Source: Torreya grandis
Taxonomy: Eukaryota; Streptophyta; Pinopsida; Cupressales; Taxaceae
Direction: 5' to 3'
DNA: 64,000 bases
Assembly (NCBI GenBank): GCA_037957365.1
Contig: JARHVA010002426.1
Coordinates: 452,001-516,000, forward strand
Both the position numbers and the translations under genes were made by a program. The notes beneath the pieces are model-generated. The model was not told the origin of the DNA and searched no databases. It saw only the letters and a list, made by a program, of their open reading frames with translations. Shown piece after piece: positions 24,280-38,460 of the stretch. Numbering within the stretch: the stretch's first letter is position 1; each line of letters opens with the position of its first letter.

Positions 24280-25525
24280 TTATAGTTTCTTTGATAAGTA
24301 TATCATTTCCATCTTAGAAATGATATAGATAAAGATGGAGGGAAGACATATGATTTACTTTAGGGTTTATACTAGTGATGAAATTATTAAAATAAGTAAC
24401 CTTTTGTTGGAAGTTTCCAAGGTTATGATGTTTTCGTGGAAGTTGAGGTTATCTAGCATGGAGTTATAGGATAGTTTCATCATTAGGAAGCATTGATAAA
24501 GTTCAATAATATTTTACATCTATTTCAATATGAATGATTTTATTACCTTTGTTATCTTATTAAGAATGTATTTGTCTAACTTCAGTTGCTTTATTATCCA
24601 AGGTGATTTTGAGTGGAATTATGGATAAATATTTTGTGTTGGTGAGATTCAATTGAGGTAAGTCAATAATACATGTAGTAATTATATTGGTTTGTTCAAT
24701 GGATGCAATTTTAATTGATAATTGAGGAAGATTTGTCTCAATCAAGTTTGGTTTGATAGATTTAGATGGTAATAACATAAATTAATTAGTAACATCAAAT
24801 AAATGGGAAATAATATATATGGTTAGTGAAATGGGTTGTATAGAAGGTTTAGAAGATGTCATAGTTGATATTTCTTTGATTACCTATGGAGTGTGCAGTA
24901 TTGGTGGATTATTAGGGGTACATATACTTTAGGTTTTAATTCAATATCAAATGAGATATGAATGACATGGACATCATGGTTGAAGGCATGTAATTTCACT
25001 AATGTCTTTTGATAATATTGTATATTTAAATCTTGTGATTGGGTTTGGGCCATGATATAATTATCATCATAAGTGTAATAAATACTGCATGCATTAGTTT
25101 CAATAGGATATATAGTGGTGGAAACCCATATCTTGATAAATTTATGAGAATACATAATTAAAGGATATTGAAATAGTTTTGCCATTCCTATTCATTACAA
25201 TGAAAGCCATATTCTATGTAAGAGGATTCATATTCATTGAATGGAGGGAGAATATCGGTACAATCATCAAGTAAGGGAATAATATAATTATGAGGGATTA
25301 AATAAAGAGGAATTCATTGTGCTTTATAAGAAGGTGATTGAGTGGTATTGAAAATATTTAAAACTTCATTTGGTTGATCATCATATGAATTGGTGAGACT
25401 AACATGTAGATCAAAATGCATGTTAACAAATTTAACTAGAGGTGGACTGTTGATATGGGAAATAATTAGAATATGATATTGAGATTTAGGATTGTGATAG
25501 TTGAATACTCCATGGATTGGGATTA
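24280..25525 (-). pseudogene. Gypsy-1 region between protease and reverse transcriptase
   Basis: Two long minus-strand frames lie here (25185-24880 and 24778-24560). They are followed upstream by a frame reading NPKSQYHILIISHINSPPLV, which continues across the inserted element. The proteins are not recognisable beyond their place in the polyprotein. They are likely linker or spacer sequence, broken by stops. Confidence 0.5.
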
Positions 25526-25530
25526 GATTC
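25526..25530. other. Target-site duplication (left copy)
   Basis: GATTC here is repeated exactly at 30054-30058, at the outer ends of the two LTRs. Confidence 0.85.
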
Positions 25531-26188
<658 letters not shown>

Positions 26189-29100
26189 CTCATAATTAAA
26201 CTTAATTTAAGGTTATAAAAGTGGAGAGAACATTTACAAAGAAGAAGGGAGTTAAAATTACATAATATTCCCCCTTAATAGAAACTTCCTTCAAGAGGAA
26301 TTACAAAAGATAAGACAAAAAGAAGATAAGGTCTCACCAAAAGTTACAAGGAAGAAAGTGTGATCACCAAAAATCTCCAAAAGTCTTCTTCGGATACTGT
26401 GGTTGATCCACAATGGAATAAAGACCAAAAAGAAGGATAAATGATCTATAAACCTAAAAAACAAGCAAGCTAACACCAATATTTCAAGTTAAGTAACCAA
26501 TATATTAAAAATACAATCTACGTACATAATGTAATAAAAGTAGATGTACAAAAATTACAAATGGATTAAAGATAACTTCCATGACAAAGTACATCAAATT
26601 GCATGAAAAAAAGTTAGTCACCATAATCAAAGCATATATCCTATACAATAAAAAGCAAGGAATGCAAAAAAAAATTTAGGTAATCAAAATGGAGATAAAT
26701 AATATGTGTCACTTGAAAAATATATCTTGCATGAAGCATTAAAATAATTATCACAAGAAGACATATCAAAGTCTCTAGAATATCCATCAATTTTTGGAAT
26801 CCAAATAGTTTGACCCTTAGAGGTAGGAGATTTAGTCATTTTTCAATAATGCAATGTATTGTGCATGAATTTATCATAATATTTGCATGGATATAATTTT
26901 TAACATTTATATATACAATTCTCATGTTTTACACAATGCATACAAGGTTTATCATTTTTAACCAAAGCATGAGCATTAAAATTAGTATAATCAAAATAAG
27001 TTGCATTATAAGTCCTTTGATATAGAGGATGATAAGATTATGAATATGCATTAGAAGCATTTGAATCATTAAAAATGAGACCTTTATAATTTGTATTAGG
27101 AGGCAAAATAGGTTTGAGTATACCATATTTGTACTTACTAAAACCTCCACCAACGTATGACATGGAGTGCATTATTTTTAATTCAGGGTTGGTTGAAGAA
27201 GTGTTTACATGAGTTTGAGTGTGTTTATGAGTACAAGTAGATCCATCATCATTATTTTTATTATCATTATCAAAAGACATATATTTTAATTTAAAGCATC
27301 AATAGATTTTTGTTCAGGAGCATAAAGAGTGTCATCAATATTAATATGTGTGAAATATGCAAATTTAACATTAAGATCATCAATAGAGTTTTTCATAGAC
27401 TTTACATGAGTAATAAAAGAGTTTTTAAAAGCAATACTAGTGTCATTTTGACAATTGATTGCATGTTTAAGAGCACCAATTTATTTATTTTTTAAATGTA
27501 TCTGATGTGAAGCATTTTTAAATGCTAAAAAGATTGCAAGTTTGAAAGCCATTTTTAAGCTTGTTTAAGACAATAATGCACTATAACTTGCTTGCAAATT
27601 TCTAAAAACAATTGCCAATAAAGCTTAAAAATGAAATATGCAAAAAATTATCAATTAACCTATAAAAGTAAGTCCACACCAAAACCAAGTTGATAAAATA
27701 TTATTCCATTAATAGAGCTCTTGTTAGATTTAAAAAACAATACCAAAAAAAGCACGTTAAATTTAAAGAATTGGCATTAAAAAGGAACTTACCATAAAAG
27801 GATTAATAGGGTGCCACCAAAGCTTTAAAATATGTAAATTATAAAGTAAAGAAACTTATATTTTAAACAAATCCACGTAAGATTCATACATGAAATAAAA
27901 ATAGTTTCATTTATGACATGCTTTTTCTTGAAATGGACTTAAAAAAACAAAGCCTATGATATTATTGTATTCTCTTTCCTATTTGAGAAAGATGACAAAA
28001 GAAGATTTATTATTTACCAAATTATGATGAGGTAAAAATTCACACACATTAAAATAAACAATGGTAAGAATTAAAAAAATCATATTGATTTTGAATTGGA
28101 AGCTTATTAATAGAAAGAGGAATTGAAATAGTTAAAGATGTTATTTGAATGGTAATAAAACACAAAATAAAAAATGAGATCACTCAAATAGCATGAAGCT
28201 AGGCACACAATGGAAGAAAAATAACAAGAATCATTATCAAGGCATTATAAATTTCTCCAACTTGGCACTAAGGTGTTATTATACTAAGAAAAAATAAACT
28301 TATTGATTACCAGAGTTGTTATGAATGCATTATAAATGTAATCTACACAGAGTAATTTATAACCAGAAAAATAACACATATGCTTCATTATTAATAAATT
28401 TTTATACACCTAAAAAATAGAGAAGAATCATTATTGATAAATAGAGTTGTTAGCAATGTGTTATAAGGAAGGAAAAGTTCATAAGATGAGCTCATAAGTA
28501 TAATGTTTTATGCAAAAGAGAAATTAAGCACTGGTAAGAAAAAAAAATGACACTGAAGTTATTATATTTTTTGTTTGTTTCTTTAATGAAGTTGAGAAAT
28601 TAATAAGAGAATCATACCTGGGTAACTTGATATCCTAACACACGATGTAGATAAGAAATGCCATGGAGTTACCAATATTTTACGTATCTTCCCCCAAAAA
28701 AGGATCACACAGACAATGCCTAGCTCCAAAGAAGAAGAGGTGGCAACTAGAGAAAAGAGAGGCCACACCAAAAAAAAAGGATATGCCTTGGTGGAGAGTA
28801 AGCAGAATAAAAATTTGAAAAAAAGGATGCTAGAAAAGAAAGAATTTACATGAATAAAAATGATGCACAAGTCCTGGCAAAAAATAAAGCAACTTAGGTA
28901 AAGACCAACACTAAGCTTTGAAAATAAATAAATAATAGGTTCGGCACAAAGGTTAGAGAAATAAGTCATAATGCAAGTTGAAAGTATTAAGACACTTAAC
29001 TAAAGTAGCTAAATTGATGATAAAAAAAATGCTTAGACTAGCATAGCTTGAAAGGTAAGAGAAACACAAGACTAGAGGAGAAAAAATTAAAAAAATAGAA

Positions 29101-29467
29101 ACCTCAAAAAAGAAGAAAGGTGTTGGTTACCTCTACATATAGAGTTACAAAAAAATAAAATTTTTATTCTTTAAAAAAAAATGAAGAACAAAGAAAAAGA
29201 ATTTGTAAAAAATCTAAATGACTTAGACAAAAAAGAAATATAAAAACTAGAAGGCATGAAAAAACACTTCTATTAGAACCTGGCAAGAAGGTTAAAATGC
29301 CGAATAATATGCCATAAGTAAAAAAACTGCTTAAAAGCAAATAATGAATGGAAATATTTAAAAAAATTAATGAAAACTAGAAATTTATTATCTCAAAAGG
29401 TGTAAAAAAACTTGCTTTTCTACCAAAAATATCCATAAGCTCAAAGATAAACATTAAAATAACCAAA
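26189..29467 (-). other. Internal region of the nested element, with degraded gag-like frames
   Basis: From about 27500 down to 26930 the minus strand carries a frame with HVKSMKNSIDDLNVKFAYF, then a Ser/Thr/His-rich frame (27280-27038) with SYVGGGFSKYKYGILKP, then KPCMHCVKHENCIYKC. The Cys/His-rich end could be a decayed zinc-binding gag tail. The 128-codon frame at 28969-28583 is hydrophobic and lies in the leader; I do not regard it as a gene. The region beside the 3' LTR lacks a clear polypurine tract. Confidence 0.45.
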
Positions 29468-29479
29468 GCTCTGATACCA
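29468..29479 (-). other. Primer binding site of the nested element
   Basis: A perfect TGGTATCAGAGC on the minus strand, directly after the 5' LTR end CTTTCA. Confidence 0.92.
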
Positions 29480-30053
29480 TGAAAGGATTTATGCCAGATT
29501 GTTTATCAATAACATTGAAAGTGTAGAAATAAAAATAAGAAAGAAGTTAAGTTACCTCTCAAGGTGCAAACCACAAGTTGAGATAAGATTTTAAAGTAGT
29601 AAATTGAACATATTGGATAAAAACCAACATTATCTATTAGAAGGCTTGTAACCAAAATATCCACAAGTATAAGATTGAATCAAGAACACAAGAGAAGAAC
29701 ATAGAGATACTCAAGTTTCTAGTGAGTAAAAGAGGAGAGAAAGGGATATTTTATAGAGATAGAGGAGGAAAATGGTAGTTACATAGAATCCCATTATGAC
29801 CTTGAAAGCCTCCTATGTGTGTCCACTTGTGTCTTGGTCCTTTAGAAATTGAAGGGAGTTGTGTGCCATGTGGAAGATGGAGAGTTACATGCAAGTAACT
29901 CTAAATCCAAAAAGTGGATTAAGGAGGTGAGTGACACCTCATAAAATTAGAAATAAAGTCTATTTATAAATACAATAAATACACACCTAAATAAGACTTA
30001 GGAAAATATTATAAACCTATATAAAAGACAAAAATAAGGTTAATTCTGTAATA
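29480..30053 (-). repeat. 5' LTR of the nested element
   Basis: It aligns with 25531-26188, lacking the GA expansion. It is followed by the GATTC target duplication at 30054-30058. Confidence 0.85.
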
Positions 30054-31300
30054 GATTCATGTTTGTAGTGTTTTCCATTATGTATGCATTTGATATGTTT
30101 ACTACTTGAAGAAGAAATGAAACACATACGATGTGTTCATGGGTGACCATGGAGTATGTTGTAATATAAGGGGAGATCAATAACCATAAACATAGTGTGA
30201 ATATTCTTGGTTACAATGGTAAGTGGGATCCAAATGCAACTAAGTGGTTTTTGTTTGGTTTTATCAAATCCTCTACACATGAGGCATGTTTGGTTTATTT
30301 GTGTATCCAATTTTTTGAATTAACCAAAGAGAGGTGACATTAATTCTTGAACCTTCACACAATAACACTTTTCAAATAAGGGTATTGTTGATTCCTATTT
30401 TAGTAAATAGAGGCAAATCATCTACTAAAAAATGAATATCATCATTAATCATATAATTTTCAATAAATTCTATGGATGGATTTAAACATGTGTAAATTGT
30501 TTCAATTGTGTGCACTTTTGTAAGTAGAGGATCATTATGAAGTATTCCTAAATCATGAGATTACATTTCTTTCATGATTTGTAATTGTTTCATAAGGAAT
30601 TTATGATGATAGGCAAAAGTTCAAACTAATTCTATAAGGGAAATTTCACAAGATATCAAATTTAGTTGTTCCCAAAAAAATTCAATGCAATTTAGAGGAT
30701 TAAAAACCAACATGAGATTTATGAGGTATGATGTTTCTCATAGGTATAGGGGAGTCAGATTTTTTGTTCTAGTTGTGGAAGTGGTTCATCATTTGGTTTG
30801 AAATATGTAGGTACAATAATTTAAGTATCTTTAATTAATTTTTCATCAATAGAGGATTTTTAAGGTTTGGTGACATGATCCTTGTGATCAGGTTTACATC
30901 TATAGTTAGCTTTTATTTCATTCAAATTATGAGAGTTGGTGTAATATTTTTCATAATCAACATCAATTGTACAAATATTTTCATTTTAATATTGCGTGTT
31001 AGAAGTGGAAGAGGATTTTTGAGGTTTTGAAGCTATGTGTTTAGCAACCTATTCTTTTGAGAATTTTTGGGATAATCATGATGATGTACTTTGATCATAA
31101 CATCATGGTCAAATGTGTCACCTAACATAAAAAACTAAAAATTTAACAAGTATGCGACATGTTTCATGAGAATGATCAATATCAACATGGAACCAACATA
31201 ATTTATTATGATCATACCATGATGTGTATGTGGGGTGGGTGGGGGGGGGGGGGGTAAAAGTGGGAAAGGAAAGGAGGTGTTATTATTGTATGTGAATGGT
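30054..31300 (-). pseudogene. Gypsy-1 gag tail and protease remnant
   Basis: Near 31207-31137 the minus strand gives LCWFHVDIDHSHETCRIL, the C-x2-H...H...C zinc motif typical of Tat/Athila gag. Further on, FDKTKQKPL and WIPLTIVTKNIHTMFMVID, then LPLYYN, match the C-terminal part of the retroviral-type aspartic protease. The Asp-Ser/Thr-Gly active site could not be found. The N-terminal gag domain is missing, so the element seems truncated on this side. A G-run encodes a proline stretch on the minus strand. Confidence 0.65.
31231..31254 (+). repeat. Guanine tract
   Basis: TGGGGTGGGT followed by 14 consecutive G. It is a mononucleotide expansion with the potential to form a G-quadruplex and may be of uncertain length in the assembly. 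Confidence 0.85.
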
Positions 31301-31315
31301 TTAGATGGATATAAT

Positions 31316-32576
31316 ACTTCTTGAGCTCCAACTACATCAAGAAATTAATTTCTTCCTCATTGAGACATATATATAGATAGGGATATAGGGGCCTAATATT
31401 GGCATGATGAAAGTGAACCCATCAATTCAATTGATCATAATCATATTACTCACTCTATGCAAAATCCCTCATACAAATGCAATTATTAATAATAGCACTT
31501 AACATAAAAATTAAATTCTATCAACATGACTATTATCTAGCTATCAGACTGTCTTTAGGACCTCCACTTAAGAATCTATCACTTTGATCACATCTAGATA
31601 GGAAAATTAGATATTATCACATTGTCACAATGTTCAAATCCACTCAAAAGTGCATTTTCACTACTATTCATGGGTGTAAAAACACTGAGAACAAATGTTG
31701 TTATTACATAAAATTTGGTTTTGATGATTCCTAACCAAAAACTAGCATTTCCAACACATCTAAGGGGTGGATAACATCTAATACTAGGTTAGTGGCCTCC
31801 TTCATGCCTAATCAACAAATCCAGCACCCATTCTAACCTCAAGAATGCCCTTCCCAATTTAAGAAAAATGTAATTTTTAGCCTAAGTTCAAACATGCATA
31901 AAATTAAACCCATAAGTCATTTTTATGAACCATTATATTCTTCCCCTACCTCTCTAATCCCTCTAATTTCACCCCATAACACTCATGTGGAACGTTTAAG
32001 AGAAATCCATTGGACAAGTTGTAGTGATGGGTCCTAAAATTCAACATTTATGCATTGAATAGGCAACTTCTTGAGCTCTAACAACCATTTATACCTCCGA
32101 AACCTCCACTTGAGAATCTATCACTTGTATCACATATAAAGAGTGAAATTACATGTAATCACACTACCATGATGTTCAAATCCACCCAGAAGTGAATTTT
32201 CACTACCATTTAGGAGCATGAAAATAATGATAATAAATGTTGTCAAAGTTTAAGTTGTGGTTATAAAACTCTAATTTTGATGCTTCTTGACCAAAAAATG
32301 GCATTGAAAATATGTTTGATGCGTGGATAACATCTAGGGATAGGTTATTGGCCTCCCATTAGGCTCAATCAACAAACCCACCACCCATTTCAACCTCAAT
32401 AACATCCTTACTAATATAATAAAAATGAAAAAATTTAGCCTAAGTTCAAACACGTGTAAAACAAAACTTGTAAGTCATTTTTGTGAACCATCAAATCCCT
32501 CCCCTACCTATTTAACCCTATAATCATACCCCAAATCACTCAGGTGGAACCTTTGATAACAATCTATTGGATACGT
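31316..32576. repeat. Tandem repeats of about 556 bp, left block (units A and B)
   Basis: Unit B (32031-32576) starts GTCCTAAAATTCAAC and contains ATTGAATAGGCAACTTCTTG and CCTCCACTTGAGAATC. These recur in units C and D at 42357 and 42914. Unit A (ending at 32030) is similar from about 31540. An isolated CTTCTTGAGCTCCAACTAC at 31318 suggests it starts earlier and has an insertion of about 200 bp. Copia-2 interrupts the series between B and C. No coding sense is seen. Confidence 0.8.
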
Positions 32577-35490
32577 TATTGATCATTATTCCTGTTGATG
32601 AGGTTTGGCATTGATGTCAAAGGCTCTTGAGAAGGTCTTCATGAAGACATTGAAGAGTGTAGCTATGAAAGAAAAAATTGATCAATGTTGTAATAATTGT
32701 AAGAGTGTAAGATATGATTGTTATATGTTATTATAACTAAAAGATTGATGTGAAAGTCAAAATGGAAGGTCCTAGTTGTCAAAGTTGTCAAATTCTTGAG
32801 CCTATTAGTGTCTTGAGAAGGTACACACATAGGATGCTTAGTCTTATGCATGAATTAACATAATGGATTAGTGAGATGAGTGCACACATGTATGATTTTT
32901 TGTATTACATTTCTTGAGAATGTATATGAAGCATTAGAACACACATGAGAGTCTCAAGGTGAACCTATAAGGGTAGGACCTTCATATCAAGTCTACAACT
33001 AGACCACTTCTAAACCCCACCTAGCCTAATGAGGCATAATTATCTATTGTCAAGGTCTATTAAGGATGTATATTAGTGTTTAATCATGATATATGTTGAT
33101 TAAGTATGAAAATGAGGTATAGAGTACATGGAAAGAGACATGAAGGTTACTTCAAGGCCTAAATGAGGTGTGAAGACTCAGGTGTAGAAAGCAAGATGGT
33201 GAGAGCATGGCCTAATGAGGCATGAGGTTCAGTTTCCAAGACAAGTATGCACAAGTGAGATTTTTAATATGTGTGATAGGTTGTCCCATGTGTATTAATT
33301 AATTTTTAGGTTAAATTTTGAAGTTTAAGGCAAGAACAAGTGTTTTGAGGTCTCTCAAGTGCATAAAATGAAGGATGTTCAACCTAAGAAGGATTTTCTT
33401 GTGCTCATTATCTCCTCAAACCTCTACATGGGAACCTAAGATATTAATGGTATATGGGAAATTTTTTAGATAAAAATTCTAGGCATTTGTTTTTGGATTG
33501 AGCAGATATGCTTTATGAATGATTATTAAGAATGGAAAGAGGTTTAAACCCTCCTAGAACCCAAATAAGGCTCTGATGCTAAAAATATTATTCAAAAGTG
33601 ACTAGAATGTATTGTTATGCTCATTTAATATATTTTAGGTTGTATTCAACTCTCCCAAGCACCTCCATGTGTGTTTGAGCTGTCAGGTGTGTGAATAGAC
33701 CCTATAAGAAAGTGCACATTTCTTAGAGATTTATTGTAGCAATCAGAGTTGACCAAGTCAAAGTTGAAAATGGATGGAGGATGAAGTTTGATAATTATGT
33801 TTCATGTTAATTATAGTTTTTGGATATTTTTTACCCTTAATTTTGCTAAAATAGTCATCCAAGTTATCAAGTCGCTAATATGCCTAATGATGAAAATAGT
33901 GAGAAACCCAAGCAACAATGAGAAGATGATTATGAATAGGTTATCATGAAATAGTGATGAAACCAAGTATATGGATATGTTGTTGGATAATTTTAATAAT
34001 TCTCATGTTTGCTATAATTTTTGGAGGTCAGATATTATAGTGAAAAAGTTGCTCACAAGTTGACCTATCAGGTTTAGATGAGGTAATGAGATATAAGGTT
34101 ATGAGATTGGTCCACAAGACTAATATTTCCATTTAGTAATATTATATTTATATCTAATAATGGTATAATTATTTAATAGTATCATATACATGCATTATAA
34201 TTAATTTAATAATTATCTATAAAGGTGTTGGAGGTTTGAATCACCATGACTGGTCTTTAAGGAAAATTAGCAGTTTTGAATATGCAAGTCACAGGAAATT
34301 TTTTGATTCCTTTTGCCCTATGTAATGAATTATAATTATCTTTATTAATTTTTATAGGTATTTTATGTTTTTTTCATATGATTTATTATCATTTTTGTGT
34401 GGATAAACTTTGTGTTATCTTTAGTTGTTCAAGACTGACCTTTTATGTGTGTGAAGGCCTAATGTAAACAATACTAATGGCATGCTTCATGTGGTGATTG
34501 GATCTAAAAAGTGTCATAGACATAATATTAACCTATTAGGGGTATATTTTAGTGGAATATGAGGTTTTCCTATCGTATATTAATTTTTAAAGTGTTACAA
34601 GGAGATCAAAGGGTAATGTGTACTAATGAAGGTCTAATTAAATTAGGTCTCCTTAAGGCCTAAAGAAGGATTTGGTCCATTTGAGTTATAAACAACCTAA
34701 TTTAATTATTGATTCACATTTTTGGAATGTCCTAAGGCTTATTTTGAGAAAATATAAGTGGGAAAGTGTGTGTGGCCTACTAATAGGTGTATGATCAAGA
34801 GCCTAGTATAAGAACATGTCTACATAGGCCTATTTGACTAGTTAGTTAATGGGTGAGTGGAAGTGAAGATATAACACTTTGAAGAGATGAAATAGGTATT
34901 TTATACCATCATAATGGTTTATATAAACTATCATGAATATATAATATGAGTATTTTATATGAATATCAAGGTCATTTGACCTAATCTACCTTGAAGAGAC
35001 CTAGTTAAACAAAGGAACCTAGAAGGAAATTTAAGAGGGATAAAAGAGAGAGAAAAGCTGAAGAAGGTGATCATCATTTATTGTATGATAAATAAGGTAT
35101 AGTTAAGGTGATAAAATCAAACATGTGTTTGAGTTGGTACTAGGTCATCTAGGGCTTGTAGCCTCTTTGCAAGTTGGTGTTTGTTAAAGCCTAGCTGGAT
35201 TGGTGCTTAGCTAGTTGGGGTTGGCAATCCATGTGGAGTTGGTGATTCATAAGACTATGATATTTTGAATTATAATACTGTAGTCCATTTTTAGGGATTA
35301 GTGGGTTTTATTTACCTTGATATTTTACCACTCATATGTGTGTTTTCTTATGTTATACTCATGTGAATGACTCTCTATGTAATGTATATCTTTGAATTGA
35401 TTTGATGGTTCAAGGAATGTTAAAGTACATGTGAAATAAGTTTTAAGAGATTTATTCATGCCCACTCCCTCAGCCATTGTGTTTTTAACA
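32577..35490 (+). repeat. Copia-2 5' LTR
   Basis: It begins TATTGATCATT and ends TTTTTAACA, directly before the primer site. It aligns along its whole length with 39445-42340. Shared blocks include GAGGTTTGGCATT and AGCCTAGCT. Its small antisense frame (32851-32663) has a counterpart in the other LTR only because the LTRs are copies. Confidence 0.88.
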
Positions 35491-35492
35491 AT

Positions 35493-35504
35493 TGGTATCA
35501 TAAC
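35493..35504 (+). other. Copia-2 primer binding site
   Basis: TGGTATCATAAC, close to the initiator-Met primer site, lies two bases after the 5' LTR. Confidence 0.8.
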
Positions 35505-35557
35505 CTAGTCCCTTGAATCAAGTCTAACAACTTAAAGGTGATCCTAAGAAGCACAAG

Positions 35558-36277
35558 ATGTCTAGTGATCAAAAGGAAGAAGACAACACATATGATGAAG
35601 AAGTATACTGTGATAGTGAAGAAGGAGAAGATGTAGTAGATTCTAAATCTTAGCACATAAGTGACCTTGATAATTTGAAGCATCAAAATAAGACTATCAA
35701 GAATCTCAAGAATTAGCTAGAATGTGTCAATATAAGGTTTAGAGAAAAGAAAGTTGAATATGATCAGTTGAAGATAGAGCTAGATTCCTTTAAGGTTGAT
35801 CAAGAGCATCTCATAAAAAAGATGAGAATGTTTGAGAGAGAGCATAAAAATTTAGAACAAGTAAAGAGTACCAACATGAAAATAACAATCAGGCAGCTTG
35901 ATGTAATAAAGGATAAGTCATCATGGGACCATGGGAAAAGGATTAATCAATTAAGAGGTAAGTACATAAATGTTGTTTGCTACATCTATCATAATATAGG
36001 ACACATGACAAGATTATATTCTAATAGAGTTATAAGGCCCTCAAGATTCAAAGATACATATGAAGCTCCTATAATGCATGAGAAGAATCAAACATTGTTA
36101 TGGAATCCAAAGCAAGTTAGGACTAATAATATTGAGTTCAATATTCAATATGGACTATTTGCTAAGGAGGAACATAATACTAAAGAGAATTATATGATAT
36201 CTCAGACTAACTTTCACATTCAAGATGAAGGCATAAAATGGTATATATATAGTGTTTGTTCAAGCCACATAACATGA
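35558..36277 (+). pseudogene. Copia-2 gag and protease remnant
   Basis: The frame begins MSSDQKEEDNTYDEEVYCDS at 35558 with an acidic N-terminus. It has two in-frame stops before the open part at 35768-36277. A coiled-coil-like stretch follows (LKIELDSFKVDQEHLIKKM). CYIYHNIGHMTRLY is a CCHC zinc knuckle with cysteines lost. At the end GIKWYIYSVCSSHIT is the Copia protease site, normally W-x-x-DSGCS-x-HMT. The catalytic Asp and Gly have become Tyr and Val, so the protease could not work. Confidence 0.82.
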
Positions 36278-37575
36278 GACAAAAATAAGTTCATCTCATT
36301 GCAAAAGAATGTTGTAGGACCAATGAGGTTTGGAGACAACATAACTACCAATATAATTGGTAAAGATGTATTGAGTTTTGACAATGGGAATATCAAGACA
36401 CAAAATGTGTTGTATGTGGAAGTTTTGAAACATAACCTACTTAGTTTAATTAAAATTTGTAATCAAGGACACATGCTAACCTTTCATGACAAAGGGTGTG
36501 AGATAAGGAGAGCCAAACTAGGAAGGCTAATTGCCAATGATAAGAGGATTGAGAAAAATCTATATGTCTTGAATGAGATCAAGAAAGAGAAATGATTTAT
36601 GAGTAAGATAGATTAAATTTGGATATGGAACAGAAGGTTAGGTCACCTAAACTTTGACAATATATTCAAGATAAGTAGCAAGAAGTTTGTGAAGAACATG
36701 CCTAAGATCACCAAACCTACAAACATACTTTGCAAGGCATGTCAACATGGTAAGCAAAATGGAAGAAGGTTTAAGTCCAAGAAGTAATATACTACAAGAC
36801 CCTTAGAGTTAATACACACTAATCTCCATGGACCTACAAGAATTCAAATCATTCAAGGAGATAGCTAATTTACATTACTCATAGATGACTACACCATAAT
36901 GACTTGGGTTACATTCTTGAAAGAAATGTTAAAAGCTATCTACAAGTTTAAGGCATTAAAGGATCTTATTGAGAATTAGAAGAATGGGGAGATCAAGTTA
37001 TTAAGATCTAATAGAGGAGGAGAATTTTGGTCTATTGCAGTTGATAAATTCTATGAGGCTATGGAATAAGGAGACAACTCTCAACATCTACGACACCTCA
37101 GTAGAATGGGGTAGTGGAAATAAAGAATAGGAAAATTCAAGAGATGGATAGAACTATGCTAAATGAGTCTATATTATCTAATGGATATTAGAGAGAGGTG
37201 GTAAGCATTGTAGTCTACATTTTTAATAGAGGATAGATAAGGACTAATGGCAACAAGACTCATTATGAACTATGAAAGGGCAGACCTACCAATGTGGAAT
37301 AATTTATAGTGTTTGGGAGCAAATGTTTCATCAAAAGAGATGATGAAAACTTTGGAAAGTTTGATTCCAGATATGATAAAGGTATATTCCTAGGATACTC
37401 ATCAATGAGATCAGCCTATAGATGTTATAACAAGAGGCTACAAAATATAGTGGAAAGCATCGATGTGAATATTGATGAGACAAGGAAATCACACTCATAT
37501 TCAAAGGATACTTTAGAGAATATAGACTTCAATAATGAAGAGGAAACTATAGAGGTTGATGAGGAAGAAGAATAA
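36278..37575 (+). pseudogene. Copia-2 protease end and integrase remnant
   Basis: 36299-36595 holds the region after the protease (FGDNITTNIIGKDVLSFDNG, VLYVEVLKHNLLSLIKIC). From 36600 the frame gives NRRLGHLNFDNIFKISSKK and LCKACQHGKQNGRRFKSKK, the zinc-binding pre-integrase, then RPLELIHTNLHGPTR and IDDYTIMTWVTFLKE of the integrase core. LLRSNRGGEFWS carries the second catalytic region, with Asp changed to Asn. 37309-37575 (FGSKCFIKRDDENFGKFD, GIFLGYSSMRSAYRCYNKR) is the integrase C-terminus. Several stops are present. Confidence 0.85.
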
Positions 37576-37779
37576 GTTAAGGAGAGATAGGAATCAAAAA
37601 TCCCCTCAAGATAGATTCAAAGAGATCATCCTAAATCTCAAATAATTGGCAACAAGAATGCAGGTATGTAAATAAGGAGAAGACTGGTAAATAATCTAAA
37701 TGAAGAGAATGTTGCTTTATTATCTAAGATTGAACCTAAGAATATTATAGAAGTAAGCAAAGATAAATTTTGGATAGGT

Positions 37780-38460
37780 GTTATGAATGAGGAGTTAGAT
37801 AAAATAGAAAAGAATGAGACTTGGTAAGTAGTTCTTAGGCCTAAAGACAAGAATGCCATTGGCACAAAATGGTTGTTTATAAACAAGTTAAACTAAGATG
37901 GAGAAGTCACTAGGAACAAGGCTAGATTGGTATGTAAGGGATAGGCACAAGTTGAAGGTGTAGACTTTGAGGAGACCTTTGCACTAGTATCAAGATTGGA
38001 CTTCATCAGATTGTTTTTAGCATATGTCAGATTCAAAGGGTTCAAGTTATACCATATAGATGTTAAATATGCCTTCTTAAATGGGAATTTGGAAGAATAG
38101 GTGTACATAGAGCAACTTGAGGGGTTCTCACTATTAGGTGACAAGGACTATGTGTGAAGATTTAAAAAGTCTTTTTATGGTCTAATTCAAGATCCTAGAG
38201 CTTGGTATGCTAGATTTGATGCATATCTATTGGATAAAAGATTCAAAAGAGGAGCTATAGATATTAATACATACATAAAGTTAGAATATGATCATTAGTT
38301 GATAGTATTTGTATATGTGGATGACATCATCTTTGTTGGAAACAATGAAAACATAACCAAGGGCTTTACAAACGTGATGAAGAAAGAGTTTGAGATGTTC
38401 ATGCTTGGAGAGATATCATTATTAATTGGGTTATAAATAACTTAATATAAAAAATATCTA
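37780..38460 (+). pseudogene. Copia-2 reverse transcriptase remnant
   Basis: The plus strand reads IGTKWLFINKLN, then ARLVCKG, VEGVDFEETFALVSRLDFIR and YHIDVKYAFLNGNLEE, then SFYGLIQDPRAWYARFD. The catalytic YVDD is intact at 38314-38325 (VYVDDIIFVGNN). These match the Copia RT in order and spacing. At least five stop codons, mostly single-base changes from Trp, Gln, Glu or Tyr, interrupt it. Confidence 0.9.

Noticed and set aside
28583..28969. 128-codon minus-strand hydrophobic frame that looks like a membrane protein
   Set aside because: It lies in the leader of a non-autonomous retrotransposon. Poly-A-rich plus-strand DNA gives Phe and Leu codons by composition.
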